DNA of 5,624 bases, from NCBI GenBank assembly GCA_021154945.1, contig JAJNQF010000468.1, forward strand, positions 1 to 5,624, given 5' to 3'. The translations under genes were made by a program, and so were the position numbers. The notes beneath the pieces were generated by a model, which was not told where the DNA came from, did not search any database, and saw only the letters and a list, made by a program, of their open reading frames with translations. This DNA is from Sphingomonas sp. GTDB taxonomy: Bacteria > Pseudomonadota > Alphaproteobacteria > Sphingomonadales > Sphingomonadaceae. Positions within the stretch are counted from its first letter, which is position 1. The number at the start of each line of letters is the position of its first letter. This document shows, in pieces, positions 1 through 4,913 of the stretch.

Positions 1-166
1 TTCAAGGGCGCGCGTTCGAGGTCGGATTTGCACCGCGTGCCGGGATCGTTTCGGGCACGGCGAATCGAGCTGAGAGAGAGCTTGCGGACGATGTTCCGCC
101 GATCACCGGAAAAGGTTAAAATCGCTTGGGAGTTTTGCGGAAACGCTCTAGATTCGCGGACTTGAA
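1..166. other. Left-edge region with no assignable gene
   Basis: No convincing gene is visible here. Two plus-strand frames are open from the window edge: one stops with TGA at 163-165, another with TAA at 117-119. Either could be the 3' end of an upstream gene. The shorter one reads as a more ordinary protein tail (…ADDVPPITGKG), but its third-position GC is lower than in the real genes here, so I do not call it. On the minus strand only a GTG-led frame of 11 codons runs off the edge, with no ribosome binding site. The right part (about 120-187) is probably the promoter and leader of the secreted-protein gene that follows. Confidence 0.4.
126..154 (+). promoter_or_regulatory. Possible sigma-70-type promoter of the secreted-protein gene
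   Basis: A TTGGGA box (126-131) and a TAGATT box (149-154) are separated by 17 bases, the standard spacing for a housekeeping promoter. Each box matches the consensus only partly (TTGACA and TATAAT). Transcription would start near 161 and give a leader of roughly 27 bases. This is a by-eye match and other starts are possible. Confidence 0.3.
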
Positions 167-187
167 GTGTGCCCTGGGGAGGTTGGA

Positions 188-898
188 ATGAAGGTGTTGC
201 GTACCGCGCTCGCGCTATGCGTGGCGTCGAGCGGGCTCGCTGTGGCGCAGTCGGCGTCGGCGCAGTTCTTTTTGCAGTCGCGCGATTTTTCGGGCGCGGC
301 CGTTACCGGCGAAGAGGCCGATCTGGGCCAGCCCCTGCCGGGCGCGACATCGGCGGAAATGCGGGCGGCCCTCGTGTGGCACATGCGCGCCGCGCTGAAC
401 GTCGCCGCGCTGCAGTGCCAGTTCGAGCCGACGCTGCTGACCGTGCCCAACTATAATTCGATCCTTGCCGATCATGGCGAAGAGTTGAAGGGCGCGTTCG
501 ATACGCTGACCAAGTATTTCCTGCGCGTGAACAAGGCCGCCGGCGCGCGCGCCGGGCAGGCCGCGCTCGACCAGTTCGGGACGCGCACCTATTCCAGCTT
601 CGCGACGGTCGCCGCGCAATACGGCTTCTGCCAGACCGCCGCCTCGATCGGTCGCGACGCGGTGTTCGCACCCCGCGGCCACTTCGCCGAGGTCGCGCTG
701 GCCCGTTCGCGCGAACTGCGCAACAGCCTGATTCCGTGGGGCGAACAGCGCTTCCCGCGATACATCGGCAGCGAGCGCTCGGCGCCGATGATGATACGCC
801 TCGACCCGATCTGCTGGAACAAGAAGGGCGAATGGGTCGCCAAGAAGTGCGGCGCGCAGAATTGGCCGCCGGCGGGTGTGGGGATTGCCGGGCGGTAA
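188..898 (+). CDS. Secreted protein of unknown function (236 aa)
   Basis: I do not recognise the family. The ATG at 188 is chosen because GGGGAGG (176-182) lies five bases before it; an in-frame GTG at 167 would add seven residues with no ribosome binding site. The N-terminus is a typical Sec signal peptide: a basic MKVLR start, a hydrophobic stretch at residues 6-20, and an ASA-Q cleavage site after about residue 25, so the mature protein should be periplasmic or secreted. It has four cysteines (77, 148, 209, 221), an even number that would allow two disulfides. The middle (about 55-185) looks mostly helical. The C-terminal part is basic and contains ICWNKKGEW and KKCGAQNW. There are no further membrane segments and no recognised catalytic motif. 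The gene stands alone and converges on queE, with its own likely promoter. Such small exported proteins are common in sphingomonads, but that is recollection rather than a search result. Confidence 0.85.
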   Translation: MKVLRTALALCVASSGLAVAQSASAQFFLQSRDFSGAAVTGEEADLGQPLPGATSAEMRAALVWHMRAALNVAALQCQFEPTLLTVPNYNSILADHGEELKGAFDTLTKYFLRVNKAAGARAGQAALDQFGTRTYSSFATVAAQYGFCQTAASIGRDAVFAPRGHFAEVALARSRELRNSLIPWGEQRFPRYIGSERSAPMMIRLDPICWNKKGEWVAKKCGAQNWPPAGVGIAGR

Positions 899-1133
899 GC
901 CGTTACCGATCCGAACTGCGTCTTGCCGTAGCGTCCGAGGCCAACTGGCAGCGGACGGCTATCGGTGAGAACGAACACCAGCCCCCTCCTTCGATCCGTC
1001 ACCCCAGCGAAAGCTGGGGTATCTCGCGAGGCGGGCAACAGGCGCCACACGAGGAGATCCCAGCTTTCGCTGGGATGACGGATCGGGGGATGTGGGGGAG
1101 CGGACATCCTCGAGGAACGCCCGCCCCAAGCGC
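899..1133. other. Convergent intergenic region
   Basis: This gap separates the stop codons of the secreted-protein gene and queE. Near its left end, CGTCCG (932-937) and CGGACG (952-957) enclose a smaller GCC-AACT-GGC stem. That could fold after the plus-strand gene, but no T-run follows, so it is not called a terminator. The main content is the REP-like inverted pair at 993-1084. I see no gene: open frames crossing the region are translations of repeat sequence or shadows of queE. Confidence 0.6.
993..1084. repeat. REP-like inverted pair with tetraloop hairpins
   Basis: The left arm (993-1025) and right arm (1054-1084) are near-perfect reverse complements; the right arm differs by one substitution and lacks two bases. 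Each arm is also a hairpin. At 1001-1020 an 8-bp stem (ACCCCAGC with GCTGGGGT) encloses GAAA. At 1057-1076 an 8-bp stem (ATCCCAGC with GCTGGGAT) encloses TTTC, which is GAAA on the other strand. A 28-base spacer separates the arms. The layout matches paired REP elements (BIMEs), which are usually mobilised by a RAYT transposase encoded elsewhere. The pair sits between two converging stop codons, where it could act as a bidirectional transcript end or an RNA-stability element, although neither side has a T-run. Confidence 0.8.
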
Positions 1134-1766
1134 TCAGCGCAGGCCCAGCAGCTTGTGCGTCTGCAACGACAACCGCCATTGCGGCCGCGCCATCACCATC
1201 TCCACGCACGCCTCGCGGTTCGCGTCCGCCTGTGGATCGTCGAGCGGCTGGAGCAGCAAGTTCGCGAAGTCCCAGGTCTCGACATCGGCGATATCGGTGC
1301 CCGGCTGCGGCCAGACCAGCTTCAGTTCATCGCCGGTGCGCTGGACGACGATGCTGCCCGCCTTCGGGCTGATGCACACCCAGTCGATACCGGGATGCGC
1401 GGCGATCGTTCCGTTACTTTCCATCGCGATCCGGAAGCCCTCGGCATGCAGCGCGTCGACGATCGCATCGTCGATCTGGAGCATCGGCTCGCCACCGGTG
1501 AGGACGACGAAGCGGTCGCTCGAGCCTTCGCCCCAGAATCCCGCAACCGCCGCCGCCAAGCCTCGCGCATCGGCGAACTTGCCGCCGCCGAGCCCATCGG
1601 TGCCGACGAATTCGGTATCGCAGAACTTGCACACCGCGGTCGCACGATCCTGTTCGCGGCCCGACCACAGGTTGCAGCCGGCGAACCGGACGAACACCGC
1701 GCGGCGGCCGGCGTTCACGCCCTCGCCCTGCAGCGTCAGGAACATCTCCTTGACGGCGTAGCTCAT
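1134..1766 (-). CDS. queE: 7-carboxy-7-deazaguanine synthase QueE
   Basis: QueE is a radical S-adenosylmethionine enzyme of the cytoplasm. It converts 6-carboxy-5,6,7,8-tetrahydropterin (CPH4) to 7-carboxy-7-deazaguanine, the substrate of QueC, on the route to preQ0 and queuosine. The 210-residue product is of normal length. It opens with the family signature FLTLQGEG (9-16). The [4Fe-4S] cluster cysteines are C31, C46 and C49, spaced CX14CX2C rather than the usual radical-SAM CX3CX2C; the Burkholderia multivorans QueE uses the same long spacing. Other marks are LTGGEP (89-94, SAM binding), ESNGT (116-120), ISPK (132-135) and LQTHK (201-205). The ATG lies four bases after the queC stop codon and has no clear Shine-Dalgarno of its own, so translation is probably coupled to queC. 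The stop is followed by the convergent gap with the REP-like pair. Confidence 0.96.
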   Translation of the reverse strand: MSYAVKEMFLTLQGEGVNAGRRAVFVRFAGCNLWSGREQDRATAVCKFCDTEFVGTDGLGGGKFADARGLAAAVAGFWGEGSSDRFVVLTGGEPMLQIDDAIVDALHAEGFRIAMESNGTIAAHPGIDWVCISPKAGSIVVQRTGDELKLVWPQPGTDIADVETWDFANLLLQPLDDPQADANREACVEMVMARPQWRLSLQTHKLLGLR

Positions 1767-1770
1767 GGCG

Positions 1771-2487
1771 TCAGGCCGGCCCAGATGCCGGAGGCACGGC
1801 GTAGCGGGTCGGGTCGGCGATCCCCGCCTCTTCGAAACCGCGCGCGCGCAGGCGGCAGCTGTCGCACTCGCCGCAATGGAGCGAGCCCGGTGCCGGGTCG
1901 TAGCACGACCAGCTCAGCCCGAGATCGAGCCCGAGGCGCGTGCCTTCGCGGACGATATCCGCCTTGGTCATGTTTTGGAGCGGCGCCTGGATACGGAACG
2001 GATCGCCCTCGACGCCGGCCTTGGTGGCGAGTTCGGCTAGCCCTTCGAAGGCGGCGATGAACTCGGGGCGGCAATCGGGATAGCCGGAATAGTCGAGCGC
2101 GTTGACACCGATATAGATGTCGCGCGCGCCCGCCGCCTCGGCCCAGCCGAGCGCGAGGCTGAGGAAGATCGTGTTGCGCGCGGGGACGTAGGTGACGGGG
2201 ATGCCGCCCCCGTCTTCGGTGCCCACGCCGTCCTTGGGGACGTCGATATCGGCGGTCAGCGCGGAGCCGCCGAACGCGGAAAGGTCCATCGGCAGGACGA
2301 TGTGGCGTTCGGCGCCGAGCGCGTCGGCGATCCGGCGCGCGGCGGCGAGTTCGACGCGGTGGCGCTGGTTATAGTCGAACGACAGCGCGAGCAGGCGCTG
2401 GCCGGCTTCGCGCGCCATCGCGGCGGATACCATCGAGTCGAGCCCGCCCGAAACGAGCGCGACCGCAAAGGGAGCAGGAGATGTCAT
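1771..2487 (-). CDS. queC: 7-cyano-7-deazaguanine synthase QueC
   Basis: QueC is an ATP-dependent amidase/nitrile synthase. It turns 7-carboxy-7-deazaguanine and ammonia into preQ0, the precursor of queuosine in tRNA. The 238-residue product matches the family in length. It carries the PP-loop ATP-binding motif SGGLDS (13-18), followed by FDYNQRHRVE, YVPARNTIFLSLAL and GVNALDYSGYPDCRPEFI, all typical of QueC. Four cysteines near the C-terminus (C195, C205, C208, C211; SCYDP and CGECDSCRLR) form the expected zinc site. The ATG at 2487 is chosen because MTSPAPFAVALVSGG fits family N-termini. Starts further upstream, such as TTG at 2574, would translate through a terminator-like hairpin and lack a ribosome binding site; the chosen start also has only a weak one. 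The gene is followed by queE after four bases and forms a two-gene operon with it. Its leader contains terminator-like hairpins, which hints at attenuation or an upstream transcript end. Confidence 0.95.
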   Translation of the reverse strand: MTSPAPFAVALVSGGLDSMVSAAMAREAGQRLLALSFDYNQRHRVELAAARRIADALGAERHIVLPMDLSAFGGSALTADIDVPKDGVGTEDGGGIPVTYVPARNTIFLSLALGWAEAAGARDIYIGVNALDYSGYPDCRPEFIAAFEGLAELATKAGVEGDPFRIQAPLQNMTKADIVREGTRLGLDLGLSWSCYDPAPGSLHCGECDSCRLRARGFEEAGIADPTRYAVPPASGPA

Positions 2488-2517
2488 GATGCGGAGTTCG
2501 CTAGGCCAGCGGCGCGC

Positions 2518-2548
2518 AAAAAGAAAGGGCCGCCCGGTGGAGCGGCCC
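2518..2548 (-). terminator. Intrinsic terminator or attenuator just before queC
   Basis: On the minus strand a perfect 7-bp GC-only stem (GGGCCGC with GCGGCCC, 8-base loop) is followed at once by TTTCTTTTT. That is the layout of a Rho-independent terminator. The plus strand has no T-run after the stem, so direction is clear. It could end transcripts coming from hslO, or act as an attenuator if queC is transcribed from a promoter upstream of it. Confidence 0.7.
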
Positions 2549-2579
2549 TGAGGTTGGCGCAGATCGCGCCACAAGGGAG

Positions 2580-2605
2580 AAAAAACGTGCCGAATAAAAG
2601 CACGT
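2580..2605 (-). terminator. Second terminator-like hairpin upstream of queC
   Basis: On the minus strand ACGTGC pairs with GCACGT across a 9-base AT-rich loop, and the stem runs into a string of six Ts, the first of which pairs in the stem. The stem is short (6 bp), so efficiency may be modest. It lies about 30 bases before the stronger terminator on the same strand and roughly 200 bases after the hslO stop, and could form a tandem terminator with it. Confidence 0.4.
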
Positions 2606-2654
2606 GATCAGGGGTAGCGAAGAGGGGTGAAAAGGAAGTTAACGGTCGTCTTTT

Positions 2655-2802
2655 CCCTCTCCCCTACGGGGAGAGGGAGGGAGCAGCCGCTTGGCTGCGG
2701 AAGGGTGAGGGGTAGTTGGGAATGGTGTCCCGAGCCTCAAGCCCCTCACCCTCCCACGCGCAAGTACGCGCGGGCCCCTCCCTCTCCCCGGAGGGGCGAG
2801 GG
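2655..2802. repeat. Inverted pair of multi-hairpin palindromic elements
   Basis: Two copies (2655-2712 and 2742-2802) face each other. Read outward to inward, each has a hairpin of CCCTCTCCCC type, then a G-rich or C-rich run, a variable central hairpin, and GGGTGAGGGG. The left outer hairpin (2655-2677) is a perfect 10-bp stem with a TAC loop; the right one (2780-2802) has one mismatch and a GGA loop. The central hairpins differ in sequence yet both pair: GCAGCC/GGCTGC at 2683-2698, and an 8-bp stem with one G-T wobble at 2753-2774. Repeats of this kind are frequent between genes in sphingomonads, as I recall. The right end is two bases from the hslO stop codon, so the hslO mRNA would carry it in its 3' region. 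The ORFs crossing it are low-complexity translations of the repeat. Confidence 0.8.
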
Positions 2803-2804
2803 TT

Positions 2805-3710
2805 TTAACCCTCCACCGGCACCGGGAATTTCTTCGCGCAGAACGCGCAGTCGACGACGATGAAGCCGGTCTCGTCCGCCATCGAGCGCCGTTCCTCCAA
2901 CGGAAATTTCGAGATCACGCCCTTGATATAGTCCGGATCGCAGCGGCACCCGCGGACGATCGGGATATCCGCGAGGATGCGGACGTCCTCTTCCTCGTTG
3001 AACAGCCGCCATACCAAGGTCTCCAGCGGCAAGGTGGCGTCGGTCAGTTCCTCCGCACCCATCGTATTGCCGAGCGTCGCCACATGCTCCCACTCGGGAT
3101 GGTCGAGCTTGGTGTGCAGCCGTTCGCGGCCATCCTCGCCCTCGGGGAGATGCTGGAGGAACAGTCCCCCGGCGACACAGCGACCGTCCAGGCCCTTCGC
3201 CATGCCGGTGCGGATCATCGTCGGGATCTGCTCGGACTGGGTGAAATAGCTCTGCGCGGCCTGCGACAGCGTATCGCCGTCGAGGGGCACAATGCCCTGA
3301 TAGCGCTCGTTGCTGCTCGCCATGTCGAACGTGATCGCGAGATAGCCGGCACCGAACAGCGCGAACAGCGAGGGCTCGGCGGGGGCTTCGGCGAGCTTGT
3401 CTGCGTCGTACTCGATGTAGCCGCGCACCTCGCCGCCGCGATAGTCGCAGACGAGCAGCTGGACGACGCCGTTGTCGGTGCGCGTCTGCATCGTCAGCTG
3501 GCCGCTCGAATCCTTGAGCGTCGAGCCGATCAGCGCGGCGAGCGTCAGCGCCTCGGCGAGCAGCTTCTCGATCGCGGGGGGATAGGCATGCGCGGCGAGC
3601 ACTTCGTCGAGCGCGGTGCCGAGCCGGACGATCCGGCCGCGCGCGCTTCGAGCGGGGATCGCGAAGGCCAGCGCGCGGTCGAGATCGGTCATGTTGGGGT
3701 CGTTCACCAT
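2805..3710 (-). CDS. hslO: Redox-regulated holdase chaperone Hsp33
   Basis: Hsp33 is a cytoplasmic chaperone that is inactive when reduced. Under oxidative stress combined with unfolding it releases zinc, forms disulfides and binds unfolding proteins. The 301-residue product has the expected two parts: an N-terminal substrate-binding domain with RYQGIVPL (136-143), YFTQSEQIPT (155-164) and AGGLFLQHLP (180-189), and a C-terminal zinc switch with C255-R-C257, 30 residues, then C288-A-F-C291. All four switch cysteines are present, so the protein should be redox-active. The start is uncertain. AAGGA (3714-3718 on the minus strand) lies three bases before the ATG at 3710 and six before a GTG at 3707. 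A downstream ATG at 3692 (MTDLDRAL) has no ribosome binding site. Starting at 3746 would add residues (MDPRLREDDE) that come from the neighbouring REP-like repeat. The gene lies downstream of argD-argF on the same strand. Confidence 0.95.
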   Translation of the reverse strand: MVNDPNMTDLDRALAFAIPARSARGRIVRLGTALDEVLAAHAYPPAIEKLLAEALTLAALIGSTLKDSSGQLTMQTRTDNGVVQLLVCDYRGGEVRGYIEYDADKLAEAPAEPSLFALFGAGYLAITFDMASSNERYQGIVPLDGDTLSQAAQSYFTQSEQIPTMIRTGMAKGLDGRCVAGGLFLQHLPEGEDGRERLHTKLDHPEWEHVATLGNTMGAEELTDATLPLETLVWRLFNEEEDVRILADIPIVRGCRCDPDYIKGVISKFPLEERRSMADETGFIVVDCAFCAKKFPVPVEG

Positions 3711-3717
3711 CGTTCCT

Positions 3718-3813
3718 TCGTCATCCTCGCGCAGGCGGGGATCCATAATGGCAAACGACCGTGAAAGCCGAGCCGGTAGCGTTTATGGGTTCCCGCCTCC
3801 GCGGGAATGACGA
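3718..3813. repeat. REP-like inverted pair between argF and hslO
   Basis: The arms at 3718-3748 and 3783-3813 are imperfect reverse complements that share TCGTCAT at the outer end and CCATAA at the inner end. Each arm folds: 3723-3742 is an 8-bp stem with one T-G wobble and a GCAG loop, and 3790-3807 is a perfect 7-bp stem (TTCCCGC/GCGGGAA) with a CTCC loop. The motif GTCAT-tCCCGCGnAGGCGGGA is a widespread REP-like sequence. It fills most of the 144-base gap, leaving about 41 bases after argF. The left arm overlaps the ribosome-binding region of hslO. Confidence 0.8.
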
Positions 3814-3854
3814 AAATGGGGACCTAGACCCGTGGCTTCAACCGACACGCCCCC

Positions 3855-4772
3855 TCAGCCGATCTGACCGAAGCACCAACGCAGCACCGACTTCTGCGCA
3901 TGCAGGCGGTTCTCCGCCTCCTGCCAGATCAGCGACTGCTGGCCGTCGATCACCTCGGGCGTGACTTCTTCGCCGCGGTGCGCGGGGAGGCAGTGGAGGA
4001 ACTTCGCGTCGGGCTTGGCCAGTGCCATCAGCGCGGCGTCGACCTGATACGGGGTCAGCGCGGCGAGCTTGGTGTCGGCATGCGCCTGCCCCATCGAAAT
4101 CCAGGTGTCGGTGACGACGATGTCCGCCCCCTCGACCGCCTCGCGCGGCGTCGACACGATACGCGCCCGGCCCTTGCCCAGCGCCACATCGGCGTCGGTC
4201 GGCATATACCCCTGCGGGCAGGCTGCGACGATGTCGAACTGCATCAGCCCGGCGGCCTCGACGATCGACGCGAGCACGTTGTTGCCGTCCCCCAGCCACG
4301 CGACCTTGAGGCCGGGCAGCGACTTGCCGCTCTCGATGATCGTCAGCAGGTCGGCCATGATCTGGCACGGATGCGACGCGTCGGTCAGGCCGTTGATGAC
4401 CGGGACCGAAGCGTGATGCGCCATTTCCTCGATCTTGGCGTGATCGTCGGTGCGGATCATGATCGCGTCGACATAGCCCGACAGGATGCGCGCGGTGTCG
4501 GCGATCGACTCGCCGCGCCCGAGCTGCATCGAGCCGGCGTCGGACACGATCGAGGTGCCGCCGAGCTGGCGGATCGCCATGTCGAACGAGAAGCGCGTGC
4601 GGGTGGAATTCTTCTCGAACACCATCGCGAGGGTGTGGCCGGCAAGCGGCGCATCAGCGTCGGCGCGGCCCTTGGAGAAGCCTGCGCGTGCCGCCTTGCG
4701 GTCGAGTGCGTCGGCGAGCATCGCGGCGATGCCATCGGCTCCGGCATCGGTGAGATTCAGGAAATGGCGCAT
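3855..4772 (-). CDS. argF: Ornithine carbamoyltransferase
   Basis: ArgF transfers the carbamoyl group from carbamoyl phosphate to ornithine to give citrulline, the sixth step of arginine biosynthesis, in the cytoplasm. The 305-residue product is full length. The carbamoyl-phosphate site shows STRTR (56-60) and HPCQ (134-137). The ornithine domain shows DTWISMG (222-228) and HCLPAHRGEEV (260-270), whose SMG and HCLP motifs mark ornithine rather than aspartate or acetylornithine transcarbamylases. The ATG at 4772 is chosen because MRHFLNLTD is the usual N-terminus and GAGAGG lies four bases before it. An in-frame start at 4835 would only add translated repeat sequence. The gene follows argD on the same strand after 141 bases of palindromic repeat, and the repeat itself supplies the ribosome binding site. 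No separate promoter was recognised, so it is probably transcribed with argD. Confidence 0.97.
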   Translation of the reverse strand: MRHFLNLTDAGADGIAAMLADALDRKAARAGFSKGRADADAPLAGHTLAMVFEKNSTRTRFSFDMAIRQLGGTSIVSDAGSMQLGRGESIADTARILSGYVDAIMIRTDDHAKIEEMAHHASVPVINGLTDASHPCQIMADLLTIIESGKSLPGLKVAWLGDGNNVLASIVEAAGLMQFDIVAACPQGYMPTDADVALGKGRARIVSTPREAVEGADIVVTDTWISMGQAHADTKLAALTPYQVDAALMALAKPDAKFLHCLPAHRGEEVTPEVIDGQQSLIWQEAENRLHAQKSVLRWCFGQIG

Positions 4773-4784
4773 AATTCCTCTCCG
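4773..4784 (-). promoter_or_regulatory. argF ribosome binding site inside the repeat
   Basis: On the mRNA strand GAGAGG (4782-4777) stands four bases before the argF ATG. It corresponds to the conserved GGGGAGGATT edge of the palindromic repeat. It falls within the 4777-4795 hairpin, and it could also pair with the opposite arm near 4898-4909. In both folds the site is base-paired. Confidence 0.6.
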
Positions 4785-4910
4785 GCACGGGGAGGGGGAC
4801 CGTTCGCATAGCGAATGGTGGAGGGGGACCTCCACAGGCGCTGCGCTTCGAGGCGATCCCCCTCCCCCATGCTTCGCATGGTCCCCCTCCCCGCTTGCGG
4901 GGAGGATTTT
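4773..4910. repeat. Inverted palindromic repeat pair between argD and argF
   Basis: Two facing copies (about 4773-4831 and 4855-4910) fill the gap almost completely. The right copy has a perfect CCTCCCCGC/GCGGGGAGG stem (4886-4905) and a CCATGC-TTC-GCATGG hairpin (4867-4881). The left copy has an interrupted version of the first (4777-4795, one mismatch) and a different second hairpin (4799-4819, ACCGTTCGC/GCGAATGGT with one G-T wobble). GGAGGGGGA (4820-4828) can also pair with TCCCCCTCC (4857-4865), so the whole element could fold into one long stem. On the plus strand TTTT follows the 4886-4905 stem, but no plus-strand gene reads into it. On the argD/argF strand no T-run follows, so read-through from argD to argF is expected. 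Confidence 0.8.
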
Positions 4911-4913
4911 AAG

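Larger units (their letters stand above)
2488..2654 (-). promoter_or_regulatory. queC leader region with three stem-loops
   Basis: This gene-free stretch precedes queC. Read on the minus strand it holds, in order, ACGTGC/GCACGT (2605-2585) with a T-run, TGGCGC/GCGCCA (2571-2555) with a 5-base loop, and GGGCCGC/GCGGCCC (2548-2527) with a T-rich tail. Only 30 bases lie between the last T-run and the queC ATG. I found no good promoter; one weak candidate is TTCGCT, 17 bases, TTTATT, just upstream of or within the first hairpin. I compared the leader by eye with the preQ1-I riboswitch pattern, the expected sensor for this pathway, and did not find the required pairing, so no riboswitch is called. 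Confidence 0.45.

Noticed and set aside
993..1084. CRISPR array or IS-element ends
   Set aside because: There are only two arms in inverted orientation, no direct-repeat/spacer series, no transposase gene and no target-site duplication that I can see.
736..2060. Long plus-strand frames across the queE region (736-1761 and 1092-2060)
   Set aside because: They run antisense to queE and queC and cross the REP-like pair; they lack a ribosome binding site and any family resemblance. High GC keeps alternative frames open.
2488..2574. Upstream TTG start for queC
   Set aside because: It would add 29 residues encoded by a terminator hairpin and T-run, with no ribosome binding site; family N-termini begin near MTSPAP.
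2588..2608. Six-codon plus-strand ORF (GTG, VPNKST) after AAGGGAG
   Set aside because: A good ribosome binding match, but it is contained in the minus-strand hairpin and no plus-strand promoter or downstream gene is present. Probably chance.
2488..2654. preQ1 riboswitch in the queC leader
   Set aside because: A segment near 2610-2630 (TTCGCTACCCC on the minus strand) vaguely resembles the aptamer loop, but the first stem partner and the A-rich tail are missing.
2627..2863. Small plus-strand ORF of 78 codons
   Set aside because: It is a translation of the palindromic repeat and runs antisense into the 3' end of hslO.
3900..4811. 303-codon plus-strand frame antisense to argF
   Set aside because: It is Arg/His/Asp-rich as expected for the complement of a GC-rich gene, and argF on the other strand carries all its catalytic motifs.
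4773..4835. N-terminal extension of argF (MEVPLHHSL…)
   Set aside because: The extra residues are translated repeat; MRHFLNLTD at 4772 has a ribosome binding site and the normal family start.
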